Assembly: GCF_003119115.1 (NCBI RefSeq)
Contig: NZ_CP022364.1
Coordinates: 2,866,001-2,930,000 of the forward strand
Length of the DNA: 64,000 bases
Origin: Azospirillum sp. TSH58
Lineage (GTDB): Bacteria; Pseudomonadota; Alphaproteobacteria; Azospirillales; Azospirillaceae
Direction of reading: 5' to 3'
Under the pieces are notes generated by a model. The model saw only the letters and a list, made by a program, of their open reading frames with translations, was not told the DNA's origin and searched no databases. A program made the translations under genes and the position numbers. This document shows, piece by piece, positions 54,692-63,435 of this stretch; position 1 is the stretch's first letter, and each line of letters opens with the position of its first letter.

Positions 54692-55105
54692 TCAGTGGCG
54701 GGTGCGCGCCGGGGTGACGTAGACGCCGTCCCAATCGACGCCGAACAGGGCGTCGTCGCCGGCCTCTTCCACCAGCTCGTCATAATCGCTGATGTCGATC
54801 AGGCCGAAGATCGAGGCGGTGCCCGAAGCGTCCAGATCGCAGGTGATGACGCGGCCGGCGAACTCGACGGAGGTGAAGAACACTTCCGGCAGTTCCATGC
54901 TGTCGAGGTCGGCGGACACCGCGCACTCGATCTCGTGGACGAGGCGCGAGGAGAGGGAACCCCGCAGTTTCGCCGCCTGGGAGGCCCAGACGATCTTCTT
55001 GACCCGCGCAGCCGGGCGGTTGTCGGTTTCGCCGATGCCCTCGTCGGGCTGGGCGGCCATGGCGATCATCCGGGAAACCAGGTTCGACGGGCTGGGCGCA
55101 CGCAT
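54692..55105 (-). CDS. 137-aa hypothetical protein
   Basis: The product is acidic and soluble: a helical N-terminal half (VKKIVWASQAAKLRGSLSSRLVHEIECAV), a strand region (ELPEVFFTSVEFAGRVITCDLDASGTASIFGLIDISDY) and a C-terminal DGVYVTPARTRH. No catalytic or membrane motif is visible and I do not recognise a family. The ATG at 55105 has GGAGG 5-6 bases upstream. Confidence 0.75.
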   Translation of the reverse strand: MRAPSPSNLVSRMIAMAAQPDEGIGETDNRPAARVKKIVWASQAAKLRGSLSSRLVHEIECAVSADLDSMELPEVFFTSVEFAGRVITCDLDASGTASIFGLIDISDYDELVEEAGDDALFGVDWDGVYVTPARTRH

Positions 55106-55212
55106 AGAGACCTCCGCTGAAGAACGAGCGCAGATTCACCCGACGTCGGTTAACGGGGACTTAAATCCGCTCGTCACGGATGGCTTACCTCTTATGCGCA
55201 ATGGCCTATGAC

Positions 55213-56136
55213 CTAGCGTGCCGCCAGCGCCGCGTAAGCCGCGGCGAGCCGTGCCGCGGTCACGGCGTTGTTCCGGATCAACGCCATGTTCGCGGTCAGG
55301 CTGCGCCCGCCGGTGATCCGCTCCAGCGCCGCGAGGAGAAAAGGCGTGACGGATTTTCCCGTGATTCCATGATGTTCCGCATCCTTTAGCGCCTGCGCGA
55401 TGGCCTGCTCCATGGCCGCACCGTCCAACGCGTCGGCCTCCGGGATGGGGTTGGCGAGGACCACGCCACCCTCCAGCCCAAGCTCCCATTTGGCCCGCAG
55501 GATGGCCGCCACCTCGTGCACGTTGTCACAGCGATGAGAGACGGGCAGACCAGAGTTGCGGCTGTAGAAGGCCGGAAACGAGTCCGTGCCCAGCCCCAGG
55601 ACGGGAACGCCGCGGGTCTCCAGCACCTCCAGCGTCTTCGGCAGGTCGAGAATCGACTTCGCGCCCGCGCAGACGACGCAGACGCTGGTGCGGGCCAGCT
55701 CGTCGAGATCCGCCGACACGTCGAAACTGGTTTCGGCGCCGCGGTGCACCCCGCCCAGGCCGCCGGTGGCGAAGACGGCGATCCCGGCCAGCCGCGCGGC
55801 GATCATGGTGGCGGCCACGGTGGTGGCCCCCAGCGCCCCGGTCGCCAGCGCGACGGGCAGGTCGCGGCGGCTCAGCTTCATGACGCCGGTGCCGCCCCTG
55901 GCGAGCCGTTCGAGCGCCTCGCCGTCCAGCCCGACGCGGATGCGCCCGTCGAGAACGGCGATGGTCGCGGGAACCGCCCCCTCGGCCCGCACCGCGTCCT
56001 CCAGCGCCGTCGCCGTTTCCAGATTCTTCGGGAAGGGCATGCCGTGGGAGATGACGGTGGATTCGAGCGCCACCACGGGCCGGCCCTCGGCCAGGGCGGC
56101 GGCGACCTCGGGCGTCGGGGACAGGCGGTCGTGCAT
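55213..56136 (-). CDS. psuG: pseudouridine-5'-phosphate glycosidase
   Basis: PsuG breaks pseudouridine 5'-phosphate to uracil and ribose 5-phosphate, cleaving the C-C glycosidic bond. The 307-aa product has the family segments VVALESTVISHGMPFP, KLSRRDLPVALATG, ATGGLGGVHRGAETSFDVSADL, VCAGAKSILDLPKTLEVLETRGVPVLG and GKSVTPFLLAAL. ATG at 56136, with GGGAG upstream. The kinase psuK, its usual partner, is not adjacent on either side. Confidence 0.93.
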   Translation of the reverse strand: MHDRLSPTPEVAAALAEGRPVVALESTVISHGMPFPKNLETATALEDAVRAEGAVPATIAVLDGRIRVGLDGEALERLARGGTGVMKLSRRDLPVALATGALGATTVAATMIAARLAGIAVFATGGLGGVHRGAETSFDVSADLDELARTSVCVVCAGAKSILDLPKTLEVLETRGVPVLGLGTDSFPAFYSRNSGLPVSHRCDNVHEVAAILRAKWELGLEGGVVLANPIPEADALDGAAMEQAIAQALKDAEHHGITGKSVTPFLLAALERITGGRSLTANMALIRNNAVTAARLAAAYAALAAR

Positions 56137-56243
56137 GGTCGGAGTCTCCCTCGTTTTCCCGCATCCTGCGCCGTGGTTCGCGCCGGCGCAACCGGAGGAA
56201 TCGGAATTTTGTCCTTTCGCGAGGACGGCCTATATTGCAGGGC

Positions 56244-57272
56244 ATGCCTGGACAAAGCCTCTCCCGCCCCCCCGCCGAACGTTGGATGAAGGTCTGCCCC
56301 GAGGGACTCTATGTCGAGCCCGGCGGCTTCTACGTCGACCCGCTGCGCCCGGTGGAGCGCGCGGTCGTCACGCACGGCCATTCCGACCACGCCCGGCCCG
56401 GCCACGCCCATGTGCTCGCCACCGCCGGAACGCTCGCCATCATGCGGCAAAGGCTGGGCGAGGGGGCGGGCGCCGCGGCGCAGACGCTCGACTACGGCGA
56501 GGCGATCCGCATCGGCGACGTGACGGTGCGGCTGGTCCCAGCCGGCCATGTGCTGGGCAGCGCGCAGGTGGTGCTGGAGCATGCGGGAACGCGGGTGGTG
56601 GTGTCCGGCGACTACAAGCGGCGCTTCGACCGCACCTGCGCCCCGTTCGAGCCGGTGCCCTGCGACGTCTTCATCACCGAGGCGACCTTCGGCCTGCCGG
56701 TCTTCCGCCACCCCCCGGACCTGGGGGAAATCGACAAGCTGCTGCACTCCCTGTCGATCTTTCCTGAGCGCAGCCATGTCGTCGGGGCCTACGCGCTGGG
56801 CAAATGCCAGCGGGTGATCTCCCTGCTGCGCGCCGCCGGCTATGACCGGCCGATCTACCTGCACGGCGCGCTGGAGCCGATCTGCAAGCTCTACGAGGGC
56901 TTCGGCGTGCCTCTGGGCGAGCTTCGCCCGGCCACCGTCGCGGCGAAGGAGGAGTTGAAGGGTGCCCTGGTTCTGGCCCCGCCCGGCGCGGTGGCCGACC
57001 GCTGGGCGCGGCGGCTGACCGACCCGGTGGTGGCGATGGCCTCCGGCTGGATGCGGGTGCGCCAGCGGGCGCGCCAGCGCGGCGTCGAGTTGCCGCTGGT
57101 CATCTCCGACCATGCCGATTGGGACGAGCTGGTCCAGACCCTCGACGAGGTCGCCGCACCCGAGGTCTGGGTGACCCATGGCCGGGAGGAGGCGCTGGTC
57201 CACCACGCGACCCGGCGCGGCATCCGCGCCCGCGCCCTGGCCCTGGTCGGCTTCGAGGAGGAGGGGGCATGA
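56244..57272 (+). CDS. ligase-associated DNA exonuclease (metallo-beta-lactamase fold)
   Basis: The 342-aa product is a beta-CASP/metallo-beta-lactamase nuclease with the metal motif THGHSDH (H44, H46, D48, H49), VRLVPAGHVLGSAQVVLEHAG and VVVSGDYKRRFDRTC. This protein type pairs with ATP-dependent ligases in a DNA end-processing pathway. The ATG at 56244 is preceded by GCAGGG; an upstream TTG at 56235 is unlikely. It overlaps the ligase gene by 4 bases (ATGA). Confidence 0.92.
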   Translation: MPGQSLSRPPAERWMKVCPEGLYVEPGGFYVDPLRPVERAVVTHGHSDHARPGHAHVLATAGTLAIMRQRLGEGAGAAAQTLDYGEAIRIGDVTVRLVPAGHVLGSAQVVLEHAGTRVVVSGDYKRRFDRTCAPFEPVPCDVFITEATFGLPVFRHPPDLGEIDKLLHSLSIFPERSHVVGAYALGKCQRVISLLRAAGYDRPIYLHGALEPICKLYEGFGVPLGELRPATVAAKEELKGALVLAPPGAVADRWARRLTDPVVAMASGWMRVRQRARQRGVELPLVISDHADWDELVQTLDEVAAPEVWVTHGREEALVHHATRRGIRARALALVGFEEEGA

Positions 57273-58846
57273 AGAATTTCTCCTCGCTGATCGACGGGCT
57301 GGTCTTCATGCCGGCGCGCAACGGCAAGATCCGCCTGCTGGCCGACTTCTTCGCCACCACGCCGGACCCCGACCGCGGCTGGGCGCTGGCCGCCCTGACG
57401 GAATCGCTGGTCTTTCACGAGGCCAAGCCGGCGGCCATCCGGCAGCTGGTCGCCACCCGCGTCGATCCGGAACTGTTCGCCCTGTCCTACGACTATGTCG
57501 GCGACCTCGCCGAGACGGTGGCCCTGATCTGGCCGGAGCGCCCGGAGCGGGCGAACAGTCTGCCGCCCTCCATGACCGAGGTGGTCGAGACGCTGCGCGC
57601 GGCCAAGCGCGGGCAGGTGATGGGGCTGGTGGAAGGCTGGCTCGACACGCTGGACTCCTCCGGCCGCTTCGCGCTGCTGAAGCTCATCACCGGCAGCCTG
57701 CGGGTGGGCGTGTCGGCGCGGCTCGCCAAGACGGCGCTGGCGGACTGGGGAAAGGTCGATCTCGGCGACCTCGAGGAATGCTGGCACGGGCTGACCCCGC
57801 CCTACGCGGACCTGTTCGCCTGGCTGGAAGGAAAGTCCGACCGGCCGGCGGCCGGGAAGGGCGCCGGCTTCCGCCCGCTGATGCTCTCCCACCCGCTGGA
57901 GGAGGAGGACATGGCGGCGCTCGATCCGGCCGACTACGCCGCGGAGTGGAAATGGGACGGCATCCGCGTGCAGCTGGCGGCCCGCGGCGGCGAGCGGCGC
58001 ATCTACAGCCGCACCGGCGACGACGTGTCCGGCGCCTTTCCGGACATCGTGGATCACATGAATTTCGACGCCGTGCTGGACGGCGAATTGCTGGTCGCCC
58101 GCGACGAGGGCGCGATCGCGCCCTTCAACGACCTTCAGCAGCGCCTGAACCGCAAGACGGTCACCGCGGCGATGCTCAAGGAATTCCCCGCCTGGGTGCG
58201 GCTCTACGACATCCTGTTCGATGGCGAGGAGGATCTGCGCGGCCTGCCCCTCACCGAGCGGCGCGCCCGGCTGGAGCGCTGGCACGACGCGGTGCGGCCC
58301 CGGCGGATGGACCTGTCGCCGCTGGTGCCCTTCGAGGGCTGGGAGGCGCTGAAGGGCTTGCGCGAGGGCAGCCGGGAGAACAGCATCGAAGGGCTGATGC
58401 TGAAGCGCAAGGACAGCGTCTACGTCGCCGGACGCCCCAAGGGACCCTGGTTCAAGTGGAAGCGCGGGGCGCTGACGCTCGACACCGTGCTGATGTACGC
58501 CCAGCGCGGGCACGGCAAGCGGTCCAGCTATTATTCGGACTTCACCTTCGGCGTCTGGCGCGGCGAGGAGCTGGTGCCGGTCGGCAAGGCCTATTTCGGC
58601 TTCACCGACGCGGAGCTGGTGGAACTCGACCGCTGGGTGCGCAACCGCACCACCCGCCGCTACGGCCCGGTGCGGGAGGTCGAGCCGGGGCTGGTGCTGG
58701 AGGTCGCCTTCGACAGCGTGCACCCGTCGAACCGCCACAAGAGCGGTCTGGCGATGCGCTTCCCGCGCGTCCACCGCATCCGCTGGGACAAGCCGGCGGC
58801 GGAGGCCGACCGGCTGGAGACGCTCCAGGCGATGGTCGTGGGGTAG
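57269..58846 (+). CDS. ATP-dependent DNA ligase (LigC-like, cisplatin-type operon)
   Basis: The 525-aa product is a nucleotidyltransferase ligase: the catalytic lysine K228 in motif I KWDGIR, RIYSRTGDDVSG (motif Ia/III region), FDAVLDGELLV (motif III), ENSIEGLMLKR (motif IV) and PWFKWKRG (motif V). The N-terminal 200 residues are the DNA-binding domain (ALAALTESLVFHEAK, LLKLITGSLRVGVSARL). It probably seals nicks together with the exonuclease encoded by the preceding overlapping gene. ATG at 57269 with GGAGGAGG upstream. The usual helicase partner is not in the window. Confidence 0.94.
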   Translation: MKNFSSLIDGLVFMPARNGKIRLLADFFATTPDPDRGWALAALTESLVFHEAKPAAIRQLVATRVDPELFALSYDYVGDLAETVALIWPERPERANSLPPSMTEVVETLRAAKRGQVMGLVEGWLDTLDSSGRFALLKLITGSLRVGVSARLAKTALADWGKVDLGDLEECWHGLTPPYADLFAWLEGKSDRPAAGKGAGFRPLMLSHPLEEEDMAALDPADYAAEWKWDGIRVQLAARGGERRIYSRTGDDVSGAFPDIVDHMNFDAVLDGELLVARDEGAIAPFNDLQQRLNRKTVTAAMLKEFPAWVRLYDILFDGEEDLRGLPLTERRARLERWHDAVRPRRMDLSPLVPFEGWEALKGLREGSRENSIEGLMLKRKDSVYVAGRPKGPWFKWKRGALTLDTVLMYAQRGHGKRSSYYSDFTFGVWRGEELVPVGKAYFGFTDAELVELDRWVRNRTTRRYGPVREVEPGLVLEVAFDSVHPSNRHKSGLAMRFPRVHRIRWDKPAAEADRLETLQAMVVG

Positions 58847-58981
58847 GGCAATGGGACCGGCAGGACCGCTTCTTCCATTTTGAACCGGGTCCGCGTTGAC
58901 GCCGGCGGGACGGCGCTTAGTCTTCTGCAACCGTTCGCTGCGGTCGAGCGGGGTGGAAGACATCAAGCCGGAGACCAGACC

Positions 58982-59755
58982 ATGCCGTTCGCCGCCGCTC
59001 CCGAATTCAAGAAACACAAGGCGAAGTGCGAGGCCGAGGCGAAGAAGATCCCCAATTCGGGCGACGCCCTGGCGGTGGTGAAGAAGTCCGGCGATGTGGA
59101 GAAGGCCGCCGCGGCCTGGGACAAGGCCTACAAGGCCGGGGACGCCAAGGCGCTGCGCGAGGCCCTGGCCGACCTGCTCCAGGCGACCAAGATCTTCCGG
59201 GCGAAGCTCAGCGCGGTCATCGTGAAGGCGCAGAAGGCGAAGAACGAGGGCGCCGTCGAGGTGGCGGCCGACATGCTGGGCGGCACCATGAACGTCGAGC
59301 AGATGGCCCAGTTGGAAAGCCTATCCGCCCTGAAGAAGCTGGAGAAGGCCGGCAGCGGCAAGGAGATGCCCGCCACCACCTTCTTCGCCGACTGGACCGC
59401 CGCCAAGAAGATGTTCGAGGCGCTGACCGGCAAGAAGAAGCCCGCCGAGGGCTTCCTGCTCGCCTTCCGGGCGTCGAGCGGGCTGGAGAAGGCGACGAAG
59501 GCGCTGGACGCCGCCACGCGGGCCAACGACGTCGACGCGCTGCAAAAGGCGATCAAAGGGTTCGAGAAGGCCGGCAGCGATTATTTCGCGACTGTGAAGA
59601 AGAAGGCCAAGGTCTCCGTCGCCGCTGACGACACCGATATCCCCGACGAGTCGGCGGAGGCCTTCAACTACGATCAGGCGCTGGCGATCCTGCTCAAGAA
59701 CCTGAACGTCATCCGCAAGGAGGCCGGCGACATCCTGGCGGAGGCCAGGAAGTAA
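58982..59755 (+). CDS. Lys/Ala-rich helical protein, unknown
   Basis: The 257-aa product is extremely Lys/Ala-rich and almost wholly alpha-helical, with heptad-like stretches (FKKHKAKCEAEAKKIPNSGD, LSALKKLEKAGSGKEM, FLLAFRASSGLEKATKALDA). There is no signal peptide or known motif. The only Cys is near the N-terminus. The ATG at 58982 has CGGAGA 8 bases upstream; an earlier start at 58880 is implausible. It lies between the ligase gene and a convergent GNAT gene. Confidence 0.75.
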   Translation: MPFAAAPEFKKHKAKCEAEAKKIPNSGDALAVVKKSGDVEKAAAAWDKAYKAGDAKALREALADLLQATKIFRAKLSAVIVKAQKAKNEGAVEVAADMLGGTMNVEQMAQLESLSALKKLEKAGSGKEMPATTFFADWTAAKKMFEALTGKKKPAEGFLLAFRASSGLEKATKALDAATRANDVDALQKAIKGFEKAGSDYFATVKKKAKVSVAADDTDIPDESAEAFNYDQALAILLKNLNVIRKEAGDILAEARK

Positions 59756-59770
59756 GCAGAGTTTCTCGCC

Positions 59771-60220
59771 CTATCGGCTCAGCCGCATGTCGATGTGGTC
59801 GATGCCGACATCATCGTAAATGTCGCTGACGCGCCGGAAACCGAAGCTGCCATAGAAGCTCTCCAGGTAAAGCTGCGCGCTGATCTGCACGTCCTGCTCC
59901 GGCCAGTCCCGGGCCAGCCGCTCCAGGCATTCGGCGACCAGCCGGCGGCCCAGCGCCTTGCCGCGCCACGCCGGAGCGACCGCCAGACGCCCGAAGGAGG
60001 TGGTGCCGGTTTCCGCGTCCGGCCCGAAGACGCGGGCGTAGCCGACCGGCGTCGGCGCGTCGCCGTCGTAAAGCGCCAGATGCTGCGCCACCGGGTCGCG
60101 GCCGTCGAGGTCGGGGAAGGGCGAGGCCTGCTCCACGACCAGAACGCTTTGGCGGAGATGGAGCATGTCGTGAAAGGTGCCGGCGGACAGGTCGGCGAAG
60201 CGGTACCAGCGGGAGTGCAT
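59771..60220 (-). CDS. GNAT acetyltransferase, ElaA-like
   Basis: The 149-aa product has the GNAT fold with the acetyl-CoA motif VAPAWRGKALGRRLVAECL and the ElaA-branch N-terminus (FADLSAGTFHDMLHLRQSVLVVEQASPFPDLDGRDP). The C-terminal QISAQLYLESFYGSFGFRRVSDIYDDVGIDHIDM closes the fold. The substrate is unknown. The ATG at 60220 is preceded by the stop of the DUF488 gene 8 bases away on the same strand, so the genes are probably co-transcribed. Confidence 0.92.
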   Translation of the reverse strand: MHSRWYRFADLSAGTFHDMLHLRQSVLVVEQASPFPDLDGRDPVAQHLALYDGDAPTPVGYARVFGPDAETGTTSFGRLAVAPAWRGKALGRRLVAECLERLARDWPEQDVQISAQLYLESFYGSFGFRRVSDIYDDVGIDHIDMRLSR

Positions 60221-60228
60221 GTCAGCCC

Positions 60229-60693
60229 CTAGAAGGCGATGTCGGTGGGATTCAGATGCTCCACCATGAAGCCGAACCGGCGGTGAAGGGCCTCGCCGAC
60301 GCGAAGCCGGTGGCAGAGGTGCGGCGACGCCTCGAAGCAGAGCAGGCAGGCCGGCTTCTCCCGCGCCAGGGCGGCGGCGCGGCTCAGGTCATGCTCCGCC
60401 TCCGGAGTCTGCATCTTCGCTTCGACGATCGACCAGAATCGGTCCATGTCGCCCTGGTGGGCGGCGACGCGCCCCTCCTTGGGCGTGCCCAGCCCCTTCA
60501 GATGGACGTAGGCGATTCCGGCCTCCTCCAACCCGGCGGACAGCGGCCTCTTGGAGAAGCCGGCGCGGCGGGAGAGGGGCAACTCGCGCACGTCCAGCAG
60601 GACGCCGACGCCCCGCGCCTTCAATGCGCGCAGAACGGAGTCGAAGGAGGCACCCTCGTAACCTATGGTGTAGAGCGGCGGGAGGCTGCTCAT
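60229..60693 (-). CDS. DUF488 family protein
   Basis: The 154-aa product has the DUF488 marks: LYTIGYEGASFDSVLRALKARGVGVLLDVRELPLSRR, GFSKRPLSAGLEEAGIAYVHLKGLGTPKE and the C-terminal CLLCFEASPHLCHRLRVGEAL with conserved Cys/His. The function is unknown. The ATG at 60693 overlaps the upstream gene stop by 4 bases (ATGA), so translation of the two is coupled. Confidence 0.93.
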   Translation of the reverse strand: MSSLPPLYTIGYEGASFDSVLRALKARGVGVLLDVRELPLSRRAGFSKRPLSAGLEEAGIAYVHLKGLGTPKEGRVAAHQGDMDRFWSIVEAKMQTPEAEHDLSRAAALAREKPACLLCFEASPHLCHRLRVGEALHRRFGFMVEHLNPTDIAF

Positions 60694-61109
60694 GACGGGG
60701 AGGGCAGGGCGTTGCGGATCATGTATTCCCCGATGTCCTTGGGCTTCACCTTGACGTCGGTCAGCGGCTCGTCGGCGGACATCGCCTTGGCGACGAGAAG
60801 GCTGTTCTGCACGTTGGTCAAGGTGATGCGGAAGACGCCGGAGGCGCCTTTCAGCTTCGGGTAGTAGGTCGGATCGATGACCTTCTCCTTGCGCATCAGC
60901 CGCTCGATCAAAGCCTCCTCGTCGAGGTCCGGCACCTCCTGGCTGTGGATCAGTCGCCAGTCGCCTTCGCCCGCCCAGCCGGCGTCGATGGCGTTCTTGG
61001 CGGCGTCCTTGTCGGCGGCCACGCCCAGCTTGAAGATGTGCTTTCCCTGTCCGACGTCGGACGCCCATTTCGTCAGCGCGGCGCTGCGCGCCACATACAC
61101 CATGGCCAT
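60690..61109 (-). CDS. 139-aa hypothetical protein coupled to DUF488
   Basis: The product is soluble, with a helical N-terminus (AMVYVARSAALTKWASDVGQGKH), then mixed alpha/beta segments (DVKVKPKDIGEYMIRNALPSPS at the end). It overlaps the DUF488 gene by 4 bases, giving a stable three-gene order with GNAT. I do not recognise a family. ATG at 61109; a second in-frame ATG two codons later is possible. Confidence 0.75.
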   Translation of the reverse strand: MAMVYVARSAALTKWASDVGQGKHIFKLGVAADKDAAKNAIDAGWAGEGDWRLIHSQEVPDLDEEALIERLMRKEKVIDPTYYPKLKGASGVFRITLTNVQNSLLVAKAMSADEPLTDVKVKPKDIGEYMIRNALPSPS

Positions 61110-61183
61110 TCTTGCATGTCCTCACCGGTCAGGCGGCCATGCTGCCGCGAAGCGGCCCGTGAGGCAACCGGAAGGAGGAGGGA

Positions 61184-61606
61184 TCAGGGAAAGGAGGATT
61201 GCCGGGACAGCGGCGTGATGAGGATGCGGCTGACGACGTCCTTGCCGAACAGCTTGACGCTCTCCTCGTCGATCTTGCGGCGCAGGGCGGGCATGTTGGC
61301 GATGTTGCCGCGGACGATCCATCCCTCCTCGATGCCCAGATAGACCGCGCGCAGCGTGGCGTCGTGCAGCCGCGGGATGGCGACCTGGACCTCACCCAGC
61401 CGGGTGGCGTTCGCCACCTCAAGCATCACCTCGATCTGGGTGTAGCGCTCCACCTGCCCGCGCGTGATGATGGGCACCATCACCGGCTTGATGCGGACGG
61501 AGGGCGGCAGGGCCGCCGGCCCCTCCGCCGCCCGGGTCGCCGTGGTCGAACCGGCGATGGTAGCGGCGATGAGAAGGGAGCCGAGGAAGGACGCGACCCT
61601 GCGCAT
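61184..61606 (-). CDS. FliL-like secreted protein (copy 3)
   Basis: The 140-aa product has a signal peptide (FLGSLLIAATIAGSTTATRA) instead of the membrane anchor of copies 1 and 2, and a FliL-like periplasmic domain. Its marks are PVMVPIITRGQVERYTQIEVMLEVA and LRRKIDEESVKLFGKDVVSRILITPL. It is more distant from the other two copies than they are from each other. No flagellar gene is adjacent. ATG at 61606; the terminus lies near a DUF892 gene on the same strand. Confidence 0.65.
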   Translation of the reverse strand: MRRVASFLGSLLIAATIAGSTTATRAAEGPAALPPSVRIKPVMVPIITRGQVERYTQIEVMLEVANATRLGEVQVAIPRLHDATLRAVYLGIEEGWIVRGNIANMPALRRKIDEESVKLFGKDVVSRILITPLSRQSSFP

Positions 61607-61719
61607 GGGCGGGCACCGGAAAAATCGATTGGGTGACCCCGATAGTAGGGGCTCGACCGCCCGCCTTCAATGGTGCCCGCTGTAACAAGAGATTCGGCTT
61701 ATGACCCGGCGTGCCGTTC

Positions 61720-62232
61720 TCAGGCCGCCTTTTGACCCCCGGCCTGGATCGCCTTCTTGTTCACGTCATTGATTGCCAGCATGTTCAGCTTCTTGTCGGT
61801 TTCCTTCTCCTCGTTCAGAGTCTGCTCCAGCAGATCCGCCACCTTGGTGAGCCCGCAGGCGGAGGCGTAGGCGTGGACGGTGCCGTAGCTGGCGATCTCG
61901 TAATGCTCCACCTTCTGGGCGGCGGCGATCAGGGCCGCGTCCTGAACCTCCGGGGCGAGACCCATTTCCATGATCTCGCGCGCCTCGCTGATCAGCCCTT
62001 CCATCGCGTCGCAGTGCTTGCCGCGGGTGCGGGTGTCCAGCTCGTCGAACACCTGCTCAAGCCGTTCGATCTGGCCGCGGGTCTCCTCCAGATGGGACTC
62101 GAAGGCCGCGCGGAGCTGTTCGGAATGAGCCGCCTTGGCCAGCTTCGGCAGAGCCTTGGTGAGCTGCTTTTCGGCGTGGTAGATGTCGCGGAGTTCTTCG
62201 ATCAGCAGATCCTGCATGGTCTTGGCAGCCAT
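61720..62232 (-). CDS. DUF892 ferritin-like protein (YciE/YciF family)
   Basis: The 170-aa product is a four-helix bundle of the YciF/DUF892 type with the EELRDIYHAEKQLTKALPKLAKAAHSEQL start and the EVQDAALIAAAQKVEHYEIASYGTVHAYA segment bearing the second metal-site residues. Members are stress induced and may bind metal. ATG at 62232; a GGGAG is located upstream. No neighbouring stress gene is co-oriented. Confidence 0.92.
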   Translation of the reverse strand: MAAKTMQDLLIEELRDIYHAEKQLTKALPKLAKAAHSEQLRAAFESHLEETRGQIERLEQVFDELDTRTRGKHCDAMEGLISEAREIMEMGLAPEVQDAALIAAAQKVEHYEIASYGTVHAYASACGLTKVADLLEQTLNEEKETDKKLNMLAINDVNKKAIQAGGQKAA

Positions 62233-62360
62233 GGTGCCGGTACTCCCTTGCTGTGTTCGTCGTCCGCCAACAACAGGACGTAGCAGACGGGGTTCCGGTG
62301 CGGTTGCGCTGTGCTAAGGTGGAATCGGGGCCGGCGAAGGCCGGCGATGGAGAAAAAGCG

Positions 62361-62603
62361 ATGGTGGGCAATCGGGCGCCTGGAAAAGGCCAGACGGCTG
62401 GAAACGGCGCGGGAAACGGCGTCGGCGAGGTGCTGTTCGAGTTCCAGCGGGTCGGCAGCTACCTGAAGGTGATGGCCATCGATCCGGTCACCGCGACGGA
62501 AGTGTCGGTCGTCGGGCCGGCCACCGGCAGCCTGGAACTGCTGAAGCGGACCGCGATCAGCAAGCTCCAGTTCGTCCTGAAGCGCGACGCGGCCAAACGC
62601 TGA
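62361..62603 (+). CDS. DUF6898 family protein
   Basis: The 80-aa product has a Gly-rich N-terminus and the DUF6898 core VLFEFQRVGSYLKVMAIDPVTATEVSVVGPATGSLELLKRTAISKLQFVL. The function is unknown. The ATG at 62361 has GGAG 8-9 bases upstream; the longer frame to 62253 is rejected. It diverges from the DUF892 gene. Confidence 0.85.
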   Translation: MVGNRAPGKGQTAGNGAGNGVGEVLFEFQRVGSYLKVMAIDPVTATEVSVVGPATGSLELLKRTAISKLQFVLKRDAAKR

Positions 62604-62896
62604 GCGGCTCCGGAAATACAGACGCCAAGAAGCGCGCCCTCCCGGCGGGGCGGGGGGCGCGGCTAGTCTTGGCTTCTGCTGATGGTGAGCACTGACATCC
62701 CGGTGCCGGACCTGCGGAACCGGTCCGGGGGTGAACTGCTCGACTCCGACTCTAGACCTATGCCGCGCCGTGGGCACTGGTGCATCGGATGTAACGCCGC
62801 TAGAAAGCATTCCACGAACGAACGGTCCGCCTGAAACCCGGGACAGCGCTTTCCGGGCACGGCGGTCCTGACCGAATGCGGAGGGAGACGATCGCA
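62604..62896. other. 293-base gap before a secreted-protein gene
   Basis: No gene, repeat or terminator is convincing. There is a GGCGGGGCGGGG-rich patch at about 62646-62660. The gap must hold the promoter of the following gene, but I cannot place it. Confidence 0.4.
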
Positions 62897-63241
62897 ATGC
62901 GTTGCGTGACGGTCTTGCGGAGAATGCCCGTGCTGTTGAGAGAGACCCTGAAGCCGGCGGCCACGCTGCTGGCGCTCGCCGTGACGCTGCAAAGCCCGGC
63001 GTTGCGGGCGGAAACCACCATCATCTGCACGAAGCCCGGCGTCCCGCTCTGCATGAGCGACACCACCACCTTCGTCAGCGCGGACAAGATGGCCGCCTGT
63101 CAGTTCGAGGTGAAGGAGTATGTGGACAAGACCATGGACTATCTGCGCTGCCTGAACGAGGAAAACACCAGCACAGGGCAGGAACTGACCCGCAATGTGG
63201 ACCGGTTCAACTGCCGCCTGTCGGGCCGCAACTGCGGGTGA
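62897..63241 (+). CDS. small secreted Cys-containing protein, unknown
   Basis: The 114-aa product has a signal peptide (about residues 1-38, ending SPALRAE) and a mature domain with six Cys (IICTKPG, LCMSD, ACQFEV, LRCLNE, FNCRLSGRNC), suggesting disulfide bonds in the periplasm. I do not recognise a family. The ATG at 62897 has an AGGGAG ribosome site; an upstream start at 62876 adds 7 residues. Convergent with mucR. Confidence 0.75.
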   Translation: MRCVTVLRRMPVLLRETLKPAATLLALAVTLQSPALRAETTIICTKPGVPLCMSDTTTFVSADKMAACQFEVKEYVDKTMDYLRCLNEENTSTGQELTRNVDRFNCRLSGRNCG

Positions 63242-63344
63242 TGCCCGGAGCGGGGCGGGAGCGGGCAGGGAAGGCGCGGCGGCGATTGCAAAGCCCGTCC
63301 GCGCGACGGTCCGAATGATCCGGGGCCGGAACGGCATCAGGACG

Positions 63345-63385
63345 AAGCGACAGGGCAAAACGACAGGGTGAAACGACACAGGGCC
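63345..63385. repeat. CGACAGGG tandem units downstream of mucR
   Basis: The units CGACAGGGCAAAA, CGACAGGGTGAAA and CGACACAGGG run in succession in the convergent gap between the secreted-protein gene and mucR, just before the hairpin at 63378-63413. Confidence 0.75.
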
Positions 63386-63413
63386 GGCTTCCCAACGGGG
63401 AGGCCGGCCCTGT
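63378..63413 (-). terminator. hairpin terminator after mucR
   Basis: The stem ACAGGGCCGGC/GCCGGCCCTGT (63378-63388 and 63403-63413), extended with G.T pairs, lies 23 bases beyond the mucR stop on the minus strand. The following minus-strand sequence GTCGTTTC is only moderately T-rich. Confidence 0.65.
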
Positions 63414-63435
63414 TCGTTCAGGACGGTGCTGGCGC

